Positions 1 to 5,220 of a DNA stretch of 7,207 nucleotides are shown here, piece by piece (position 1 is the stretch's first letter; each line of letters starts with the position of its first letter). The position numbers and the translations under genes are program-made. The notes under the pieces are model-generated. The model was not told the origin of the DNA. It did no database searches and saw only the letters and a list, made by a program, of their open reading frames with translations. This DNA comes from a candidate division WWE3 bacterium RIFCSPLOWO2_01_FULL_39_13 (GTDB taxonomy: Bacteria; Patescibacteriota; WWE3; 2-01-FULL-39-13), in assembly GCA_001772665.1 (NCBI GenBank), contig MEVH01000011.1, forward strand, positions 1 through 7,207, read 5' to 3'.

Positions 1-116
1 AACAGAGGTTCAGAAGGATTTTACTTGATTTAATGAAACCTGTTTCAGGAGGATTTTTAATTGATTTAAGACGCTTATTGCTCCATTTAGCTCGAGATTG
101 TAGTATGCAGATATGA
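1..116 (+). CDS. Possible 3' end of an upstream gene (partial, function unknown)
   Basis: The frame whose first full codon is at position 3 is open from the left edge to a TGA at 114-116, giving about 37 C-terminal residues. They are rich in Leu and Arg (for example RRILLDLMKP and LIDLRRLLLHLARD), as in an amphipathic helical tail. The TGA overlaps the ATG of the next gene in an ATGA arrangement, typical of translationally coupled neighbours, and this is the main support. The other two forward frames close early, at 26-28 and 31-33, so one of them could instead be the true end of the upstream gene and this region would then be spacer. I do not recognise a family from so short a piece. Confidence 0.4.
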   Translation, partial: QRFRRILLDLMKPVSGGFLIDLRRLLLHLARDCSMQI

Positions 117-1192
117 AAAATATTATCTTTGCAGGCGGTACCGGAAAAAGATTCTGGCCGGCAAGCCGTAAGAATTCTCCAAAGCAGTTTCAAAATATAG
201 TTGGATCAAAACCACTTATTAAACTCAAATATGATTATCTTCGCCTTGGGTTTAAGCCCGAGGATATTTTTGTAAGCACAGGCATTCAGTATAAAAAGGA
301 GGTCGAGGAAATCCTTAAAGAACTTCCCCAAAGCCATTTTATTTATGAGCCCGAAATGCGTGATACTGGCCCTGCGGTAGCACTTGCCGTTGCATACGTT
401 AAAAAACATTTTCCAAATGAAGTTGTATCAACACAGTGGGCTGATCACTACATCAAGCATCCTAAAATATTCATCGAATCCCTCAAAGAAGCTGAAAAAA
501 TAGTCAAAAGTGAAAACAAAACAATAATCATAGGGGTAAAGCCGACTTTTCCATCTCCACACAGAGGGCATATAAAATTCGGCAAAAAGATTAAAAATTT
601 AAATGGATCAGATAAAAATGTCTTATGTGAATTTATTAGATTCGTTGAAAAGCCGGCACTTGAAGTGGCACGCCAGTATATAAGAGCAGGAGATTATTCT
701 TGGAACACAGGCTATTTTATAAGCACTCCTGATTTGATCCTCGATAAATATAAAAAGTTCGCAAGAACAACTTATGGAATTATCAAAAAGATTTATGATT
801 CCGATTTCAGTGCAAAATCACTGGCAGAATTTGGAAAAGCCAATAAAATAAGCTTTGACTATGCTTTTGCAGAAAATCTTAATCCCAGTGAAGCATATAC
901 TATAAATTCAGGCATGGGATGGTACGATGTCGGCGAATGGATTTCATTGAAAGAAGCCCTTCAGCATTCTGACTCTGATGTAGTAACACATGGCGAAGTC
1001 ATAGACTCAAACTCCGAGAATTGTCTTGTATATAATTATGAGCCCAAAAAGCTTGTTGCTACAATTCAACTAAAAGATATGATAGTGGTGAATACTCGAG
1101 ATGTAATAGCAGTATTTCACAAAGACGACAACCCAAAGCTAAAAGAATTTCTAAAAAAGCTTGAAAAAAAGGGTAAAAGTCAGTATTTGTGA
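113..1192 (+). CDS. manC: Mannose-1-phosphate guanylyltransferase (GDP-mannose pyrophosphorylase), single-domain
   Basis: This cytoplasmic enzyme makes GDP-mannose from mannose-1-phosphate and GTP, the donor for mannosylated or fucose-type surface glycans. The N-terminal nucleotidyltransferase signature is clear at residues 7-26: AGGTGKRFWP, then SR and PKQF. Further family blocks are EPEMRDTGPA (79-88), the metal-binding ADH (110-112), FVEKP (177-181), WNTGYF (197-202), SFDYAFAE (247-254) and GWYDVGEW (269-276). At 359 residues it has only the nucleotidyltransferase domain and a short C-terminal tail. The cupin-type phosphomannose isomerase domain of bifunctional ManC/AlgA proteins (about 470 residues) is absent. 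No good Shine-Dalgarno precedes the ATG; overlap with an upstream stop (ATGA) suggests coupling. It ends in tandem stops, TGA TAG. A 148-base gap separates it from the translation cluster, so it need not be co-transcribed. The enzyme class is secure; sugar specificity is inferred from the motifs. Confidence 0.9.
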   Translation: MKNIIFAGGTGKRFWPASRKNSPKQFQNIVGSKPLIKLKYDYLRLGFKPEDIFVSTGIQYKKEVEEILKELPQSHFIYEPEMRDTGPAVALAVAYVKKHFPNEVVSTQWADHYIKHPKIFIESLKEAEKIVKSENKTIIIGVKPTFPSPHRGHIKFGKKIKNLNGSDKNVLCEFIRFVEKPALEVARQYIRAGDYSWNTGYFISTPDLILDKYKKFARTTYGIIKKIYDSDFSAKSLAEFGKANKISFDYAFAENLNPSEAYTINSGMGWYDVGEWISLKEALQHSDSDVVTHGEVIDSNSENCLVYNYEPKKLVATIQLKDMIVVNTRDVIAVFHKDDNPKLKEFLKKLEKKGKSQYL

Positions 1193-1205
1193 TAGAATAT
1201 TGCTA

Positions 1206-1268
1206 ATGACAAAAGCCGTTCTCATCGATCAGAAACCCTCGCTCAAACTCTCCACCACAACCCCTTAG
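1206..1268 (+). CDS. Candidate Thr-rich leader peptide upstream of thrS (speculative)
   Basis: A 20-codon ORF starts with ATG 10 nt after the tandem stop of the preceding gene and ends at TAG 1266-1268. Four of its 20 residues are Thr, three of them consecutive near the end (ACC ACA ACC, followed by CCT and the stop). Its stop lies inside the palindrome CCCCTTAGGGG (1261-1271). Thr codons just before thrS are what a threonine-sensing leader would have, but no Shine-Dalgarno precedes the ATG and no strong terminator with a U-tract follows. A chance ORF is entirely possible. Confidence 0.2.
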   Translation: MTKAVLIDQKPSLKLSTTTP

Positions 1269-1271
1269 GGG
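1261..1271. repeat. Short GC palindrome CCCCTTAGGGG
   Basis: Four C:G pairs flank a TTA loop, and the palindrome overlaps the stop codon of the Thr-rich mini-ORF. It stands out in AT-rich surroundings. The sequence after it (gatataaatg) is not a U-tract, so it is not a good intrinsic terminator. It could be a pausing or regulatory hairpin, or chance. Confidence 0.35.
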
Positions 1272-1284
1272 ATATAAATGTTTC

Positions 1285-1315
1285 TTTACAACTAATTTTC
1301 CAATTTAGTTATTAT
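1285..1315 (+). promoter_or_regulatory. Weak sigma-70-type promoter candidate for thrS
   Basis: TTTACA at 1285-1290 matches the -35 consensus at 5 of 6 positions, and TATTAT at 1310-1315 matches the -10 at 5 of 6. The 19-nt spacer is longer than the optimal 17. A start about 7 nt downstream would give a leader of roughly 20 nt that still contains the thrS Shine-Dalgarno. The region is AT-rich, so such matches arise easily by chance. If this promoter is the main one, the Thr-rich mini-ORF would lie outside the transcript. Confidence 0.25.
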
Positions 1316-1327
1316 TTAGTATCATTG

Positions 1328-1332
1328 AAAGG
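1328..1332 (+). promoter_or_regulatory. Shine-Dalgarno of thrS
   Basis: AAAGG (within GAAAGGT, 1327-1333) lies 8 nt before the ATG at 1341. It is the clearest ribosome binding site in the window and supports this start. An in-frame TGA at 1326-1328 also shows that the ThrRS reading frame cannot begin further upstream. Confidence 0.6.
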
Positions 1333-1340
1333 TAATTATT

Positions 1341-3101
1341 ATGAACGACGACAATAATCAAAACGAACTTTTGAAAATCCGCCACAGCGCAGAGCATGTT
1401 TTAATGCATGCGATGCTCAATCTCGGATATAAATTTCACATGGCGATGGGGCCGGCAATCGACGATGGATTTTATTTTGACTTCGAGCTTCTTGAAGGCA
1501 TGGTTTCTGAAGAGGATTTTGCAAAGATAGAAAAAGAAATGAAAAAGATTATAGAAGGTGATTATCCTATCACATCTGCAAAAATTTCCATTGCTGAAGC
1601 TAGAAAACTGTTTGAAGGAAATCCATATAAACAGGAATGGCTTGATGGTATAGAAAAAGAAGGCGAGGAGGCAACAGTATACTGGACAGGAAAACCCGGT
1701 GAAAAAGAATCCTTCGTAGATTTATGCGCAGGCCCGCATGTTGATTCAACAGGCAAGATAAAAGCATTCAAGCTTCTATCGATCGCTGGTGCCTATTGGC
1801 ACGGAGACGAAAAAAACAAAATGTTGACCCGCATTTACGGCACTGCATTTAATTCACAAAAGGAACTTGATGAATATTTAAAAAATCTTAAAGAAGCTAA
1901 AAAACGTGACCATAGAAAACTTGGAAAAGAATTAGAATTATTTATGTTTCATAATACTGCTCCAGGTTCGGCTTATTGGTTACACAAGGGTGTAATAATC
2001 TTAAACGAGCTCATAGAATTCTGGCGGATTGAGCACAGAAAAAGAGGATATCAAGAGATATCTTCTCCACTCGTAAATAAAAAAGATTTATGGGAGCTTT
2101 CAGGTCACTGGGATCATTACAAAGATGAAATGTTTTTAGCTGATATGGGTGAAGGTGAAATTTATGGTATCAAACCGATGAATTGCCCCAATGCCATGGT
2201 AGTCTTCGATTCGAAGTTAAGAAGCTATAAGGAGCTTCCGCTAAGATTATCGGATACAGACACATTGCACAGGTATGAAAAATCAGGAACACTAAATGGA
2301 CTACTTAGAGTCAGGTCTTTCAGACAAGATGATTCCCATAACTTTGTAACCGAGGAACAAATTAAGCAGGAATATAAAAATATCCTCGACATAGCTGAGT
2401 TATTCTATGGAATATTTAATCTCGATTTTAAATATAGATTAGGCACACGTCCTGATAAATATATGGGAGATCCAGAAACGTGGGATAAGGCAGAAGATGA
2501 ACTAAAAACGATTCTAAATGAAGGCAGCAGGGAATACTCCATTTTAGAAGGTGATGGAGCATTCTACGGACCTAAGATTGATATCCTGATGAAAGATTCA
2601 TTAGGCAGAGAGTGGCAAATGGGTACTGTGCAACTTGATTTTCAGATTCCGCGCAGATTTAAACTTAAGTATATAGATAAAGATGGTTCAGAAAAAATCC
2701 CGGTAGTTATACATAGAGTTATTTATGGATCCTTAGAAAGGTTTATTGGAATCTTAATCGAGCATTTTGCCGGGGCATTCCCAGTCTGGCTGTCTCCGGT
2801 TCAGGTTGTTGTTCTTAATGTCTCGGATCAAGTTATAGATTATGCCAAAGGTATTTATCAAAAGCTTTTTGATGAAGGAATAAGGGTAGAGCTGGATGAC
2901 AAGGACGAGACAATTGGGAATAAAATAAGAAAAGCCCAAGAGCAGAAAACTCCATACATGCTTATAATCGGATCAAAAGAGGCAGAAAGCAAAACAGTCT
3001 CTATTCGAAGCAGAGATGGAAAGCAGGAAAATCTAATATCCCTAGACGCCTTTACTAAAAGGCTTAAAGACAATATAATATCGAAAAGTCTGAAATTATA
3101 G
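1341..3101 (+). CDS. thrS: Threonine--tRNA ligase (ThrRS), lacking the TGS domain
   Basis: This cytoplasmic class II synthetase charges tRNA-Thr. At 586 residues it is about 60 shorter than the usual bacterial enzyme (about 640) because the N-terminal TGS domain is absent. The protein begins almost at the N2 editing domain, whose metal-type site is intact: HSAEH (H15, H19) and CAGPH (C129, H133). The catalytic core spans about 200-480 and has zinc ligands C282 (MNCPNA), H333 (QDDSH) and H458 (VIHR). It also has RYEKSG (311-316), the motif 2 arginines R323/R325, and motif 3 GSLERF (463-468). The C-terminal anticodon-binding domain is about 485-586. The residue three after C282 is Ala, where many ThrRS have His (CPGH). 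The start has a Shine-Dalgarno 8 nt upstream, and an in-frame TGA just before it rules out a hidden TGS. The gene heads the translation cluster. Confidence 0.96.
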   Translation: MNDDNNQNELLKIRHSAEHVLMHAMLNLGYKFHMAMGPAIDDGFYFDFELLEGMVSEEDFAKIEKEMKKIIEGDYPITSAKISIAEARKLFEGNPYKQEWLDGIEKEGEEATVYWTGKPGEKESFVDLCAGPHVDSTGKIKAFKLLSIAGAYWHGDEKNKMLTRIYGTAFNSQKELDEYLKNLKEAKKRDHRKLGKELELFMFHNTAPGSAYWLHKGVIILNELIEFWRIEHRKRGYQEISSPLVNKKDLWELSGHWDHYKDEMFLADMGEGEIYGIKPMNCPNAMVVFDSKLRSYKELPLRLSDTDTLHRYEKSGTLNGLLRVRSFRQDDSHNFVTEEQIKQEYKNILDIAELFYGIFNLDFKYRLGTRPDKYMGDPETWDKAEDELKTILNEGSREYSILEGDGAFYGPKIDILMKDSLGREWQMGTVQLDFQIPRRFKLKYIDKDGSEKIPVVIHRVIYGSLERFIGILIEHFAGAFPVWLSPVQVVVLNVSDQVIDYAKGIYQKLFDEGIRVELDDKDETIGNKIRKAQEQKTPYMLIIGSKEAESKTVSIRSRDGKQENLISLDAFTKRLKDNIISKSLKL

Positions 3102-3111
3102 TTTAGCTGGC

Positions 3112-3149
3112 GTGCTTTGGCAAAACACCTCAAGTGCTTTGTTAAAACA
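3112..3149 (+). repeat. Imperfect direct repeat, 16 nt, period 22
   Basis: GTGCTTTGGCAAAACA (3112-3127) recurs as GTGCTTTGTTAAAACA (3134-3149), 14 of 16 identical. The hexamer AGCTGG also flanks the pair at 3105-3110 and 3149-3154. CAAAACAC between the copies can pair with either GTGCTTTG: the downstream partner leaves a 5-nt loop, whereas the upstream one leaves almost none. The repeat is therefore largely the other face of the hairpin here. Confidence 0.5.
3113..3149 (+). promoter_or_regulatory. Extended imperfect hairpin at the thrS-infC junction (candidate infC control element)
   Basis: In RNA, 3116-3128 can pair with 3134-3146. C3121-A3124 pair with U3138-G3141 and C3126-C3128 with G3134-G3136, around a CUCAA loop (3129-3133). 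The stem continues outward through two G.U pairs (G3119, G3120) and three U-A pairs, with a single A.C mismatch at 3125/3137. G3114-C3148 and U3113-A3149 may extend it past one more mismatch. The TTG at 3117-3119 lies in the stem, while the purine-rich run 3153-3164 lies just outside. No U-tract follows, so it is not an intrinsic terminator. Pairing was worked out by eye; its stability was not computed. Confidence 0.45.
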
Positions 3150-3668
3150 GCTGGACAGAGAGAGATACAAACAAATAGGCTCAATGAAAAAATATACGCC
3201 AAAGAGGTAAGGCTCATCGGCCAAAGTGGTGAAAATCTGGGAATAAAACCCATACAGGAAGCCTTAAACACCGCTCGGGAAGCAGACATGGATCTGGTTG
3301 AAGTTTCAAAAGGATCAACTCCGCCTGTGTGCAAAATAATGGACTTCAATAAGTATGCCTACGAGTTAAAAACAAGGCAGAAAAAAACTAAGTCCAAAAA
3401 ATCTGAGTTAAAGGAATTTCAGCTTTCTCCGACTACCGCAGAAGGAGACCTGAACATGAGAATTGCTAGAGGAAAAGAGTTCCTGGCTCAAGGGAACATG
3501 GTAAAATATACCGTGAAATTCAAGGGGAGAGAAAACAAATATCCTCAGCAGGGCGAGATTAAGCTTAAAATCATAGAGTCTGAGCTTTCTGGCGTCGCCA
3601 AAATAGACAGACCTGCAAAAAAGATTGGAAGCACGTTAAGCGTTACATTCGTACCAAGAAAAGAATAA
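3117..3668 (+). CDS. infC: Translation initiation factor IF-3
   Basis: IF3 binds the 30S subunit, keeps it apart from 50S, and monitors start codon and initiator tRNA. The N-terminal domain is recognised by RLNEKIYAKEVRLIG (21-35) and the family block PPVCKIMDFNKYAYE (69-83). A Lys-rich linker (85-99) leads to the C-terminal domain, with FQLSP (101-105) and VKFKGRE (133-139), ending in TFVPRKE. No in-frame ATG or GTG exists before the conserved region. TTG 3117 is the only conventional start and gives 183 residues, but it has no Shine-Dalgarno and lies in a predicted stem. The AUA at 3165, after the purine run GGACAGAGAGAG, would give a 167-residue protein starting 4 residues before RLNE, closer to many IF3 proteins. 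Non-standard AUU-type starts are known for infC and underlie its autoregulation in E. coli. Identity is secure; the start is not. The frame is continuous with thrS apart from one UAG. Confidence 0.93.
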   Translation: MAKHLKCFVKTAGQREIQTNRLNEKIYAKEVRLIGQSGENLGIKPIQEALNTAREADMDLVEVSKGSTPPVCKIMDFNKYAYELKTRQKKTKSKKSELKEFQLSPTTAEGDLNMRIARGKEFLAQGNMVKYTVKFKGRENKYPQQGEIKLKIIESELSGVAKIDRPAKKIGSTLSVTFVPRKE

Positions 3669-3669
3669 T

Positions 3670-3867
3670 ATGGGAAACAAGAATAAAACAAGAAAAGTCG
3701 CAACAAAAAGATTTTTGGTAACCAAGACTGGCAAGGTTAAAAGAAAATTTGCCCACACTTCTCATCTTGCAAGAAAGGACGATTCGAGCGCAAGACATAG
3801 GAAAAAACGCACAGTGAACGTTACGGCAGCATTCGCCAAAAAAGTTAAAAGAATGGTAATTTCATAA
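3670..3867 (+). CDS. rpmI: 50S ribosomal protein bL35
   Basis: This small, very basic 65-residue protein of the large subunit contacts 23S rRNA. It shows the family pattern of KTRKVATKRF (6-15), then TKTGKVKRK (18-26), SHLARK (31-36), and a basic C-terminus ending KKVKRMVIS. Length and composition match bL35 (about 64-66 residues). The ATG follows the infC stop after a single base, and the upstream aagaaaagaa is only weakly Shine-Dalgarno-like, so coupling to infC translation is likely. The order infC-rpmI-rplT is strongly conserved in bacteria and supports the call. Confidence 0.95.
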   Translation: MGNKNKTRKVATKRFLVTKTGKVKRKFAHTSHLARKDDSSARHRKKRTVNVTAAFAKKVKRMVIS

Positions 3868-3871
3868 AAAT

Positions 3872-4219
3872 ATGCCGAGATCAAAAACAGGCACCGTTAG
3901 AACACACCGGCACAAAAAAATATTAAGAGCAACAAAAGGATACTCTGGAACAAGAAGCAAGCTGTTTAAAAGAGCACATGAAGCATTTATAAGAGCAGGG
4001 GAACACCAATTCAGAGGCAGAAAACTTCGAAAAAGAGACATGAAAAAACTCTGGATAATGAGACTCAATGCTGCACTAAGGCAAATTGGCACAAAATACT
4101 CATTATTCATTCATGCGCTCTCAAAAAGCGAAATAAAACTCGACAGAAAAATACTTTCAGAAATTGCAATACAATATCCTGAAGTATTCAAAAAAATAGT
4201 CGAAAAAGTAAAGCCTTAA
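3872..4219 (+). CDS. rplT: 50S ribosomal protein uL20 (bL20)
   Basis: L20 binds 23S rRNA early and is needed for 50S assembly. In E. coli and Bacillus it also represses its own operon by binding mRNA. The 115-residue protein has the normal length and blocks: RHKKILRATKGYSGTRS (13-29) in the basic N-terminal arm, FRGRKLRKRDMKKLWIMRLNA (47-67) near the family signature, and SLFIHALSKSEIKLDRK (77-93) in the globular C-terminal domain. Met63 in WIMR is a small variation, as Ala, Ser or Val is more usual there. It starts 4 nt after rpmI with no clear Shine-Dalgarno. Its stop overlaps the pheS ATG (TAATG). I could not recognise an L20-binding mRNA mimic by eye. Confidence 0.96.
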   Translation: MPRSKTGTVRTHRHKKILRATKGYSGTRSKLFKRAHEAFIRAGEHQFRGRKLRKRDMKKLWIMRLNAALRQIGTKYSLFIHALSKSEIKLDRKILSEIAIQYPEVFKKIVEKVKP

Positions 4220-5217
4220 TGAGCACAACTGACCTTCAGAAAGAAATAAGCCTTGTAAAGCAAAGTTACGAGGATAATAAATCGACCCTTGGATACAATG
4301 AGCTTTTCATAAAATATCTCGGGAAAAAAGGGCAGGTAAACAAACTTTTTAATAAGATCTCACTGCTTGGCAAAGATGAGAAACTTTCGCCTTTAAAATC
4401 AGTTAACGAAATAAAAGACTTCATAGAAACTGATATTAAAAGTATAAAAACCTCCAGTATTGATGAATCTAAAGATGATCAAAATATGTACCTGCCTGTA
4501 AAAGCTTCTGAGACTGGGAACCTCCATCCCATAACTGCAGTTACAAGGAACCTGAACCAGTTTTTTCATTATTATGGATTTTCTGTTTATGACGGTCCTG
4601 AAATAGAAACCGATTACTATAACTTCGAAATGATGGGAGTCCCCGCCGATCATCCCGCCCGGGAATTGCAGGATACATTCTACCTCAGGGAGCCGGATAT
4701 CCTTTTAAGAACACAGGCTTCAAGCATAGAAGCTCGAGAACTTGAAAAACAGAATCCTCCAATCCGCTTTGTAAGCGCTGGTAAAGTATTTAGAAACGAA
4801 ACAACAAATAAAAGCAATGCTTCAATATTTCATCATTATCAAGGAGTCTGTGTCGACAAAGACATTACAATGGCTAACTTGAAGTGGATTTTTGACAAAT
4901 CGTTAAAGTACATACTTGGACCAGACACAGTAATAAGATTCAGAGCTAAATATTACCCTGAAGTAGAACCGGGAATGAGCCCTGATATAAAATGTACTTT
5001 CTGTAATGGAAAAGGTTGCGAAATATGCAAATTCAGAGGATGGATTGAAATTGCCGGTGGCGGGATGATTCATCCAAACACGCTTGAAAAAGCTGGTATT
5101 GACTCGAAAATATATTCAGGATTCGCATTCGGATGGGGGCTCGACCGGATTGCAATGACTAAATACGATATCAGAGATATTCGGCTTTTGTTTAATGGAA
5201 GCATTGTGTATGTATAA
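4219..5217 (+). CDS. pheS: Phenylalanine--tRNA ligase alpha subunit
   Basis: PheS is the catalytic alpha subunit of the alpha2beta2 class II PheRS, which activates Phe and charges tRNA-Phe. The N-terminal helical arm (about 1-90) includes KYLGKKGQ (32-39). The catalytic domain carries HPITAVTRNLNQFF (103-116), DGPEIETDYYNFE (125-137), motif 2 GKVFRNETT (188-196), FHHYQG (204-209) and the motif 3 region GFAFGWGLDRIAM (301-313). A four-cysteine insertion (C259, C262, C267, C270) precedes the conserved GWIEIAGGGMIHP, suggesting a small metal-binding loop. Motif 3 has Asp309 where GLER is the usual form. At 332 residues it is about family length. Translation probably restarts from the rplT stop through the TAATG overlap, as there is no clear Shine-Dalgarno. 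pheT follows 3 nt downstream in the same frame. Confidence 0.96.
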   Translation: MSTTDLQKEISLVKQSYEDNKSTLGYNELFIKYLGKKGQVNKLFNKISLLGKDEKLSPLKSVNEIKDFIETDIKSIKTSSIDESKDDQNMYLPVKASETGNLHPITAVTRNLNQFFHYYGFSVYDGPEIETDYYNFEMMGVPADHPARELQDTFYLREPDILLRTQASSIEARELEKQNPPIRFVSAGKVFRNETTNKSNASIFHHYQGVCVDKDITMANLKWIFDKSLKYILGPDTVIRFRAKYYPEVEPGMSPDIKCTFCNGKGCEICKFRGWIEIAGGGMIHPNTLEKAGIDSKIYSGFAFGWGLDRIAMTKYDIRDIRLLFNGSIVYV

Positions 5218-5220
5218 AAT

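Noticed and set aside
78..106. Promoter TTGCTC (78-83) / TAGTAT (101-106) giving a leaderless manC transcript
   Set aside because: The spacing is 17 nt and a start near 113 would be leaderless, but the hexamers match consensus at only 3/6 and 4/6; the ATGA overlap explains expression more simply.
1190..1192. UGA recoding to Gly, as in some CPR lineages (SR1/Gracilibacteria)
   Set aside because: No conserved gene here has an internal UGA, and UGA falls at sensible ends (114-116 and 1190-1192, the latter backed by TAG).
1261..1271. CCCCTTAGGGG as an intrinsic terminator for the guanylyltransferase gene
   Set aside because: The stem is only 4 bp and is followed by gatataaatg rather than a run of T.
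1193..1340. T-box riboswitch upstream of thrS
   Set aside because: The gap is too short, and no AGGGTGGNACCGCG-like T-box sequence or specifier stem is visible.
2858..3349. 163-codon ORF on the minus strand across the thrS-infC junction
   Set aside because: It lies antisense to two well-conserved genes and its translation shows no recognisable domain, only the Ser/Leu-rich bias of antisense frames.
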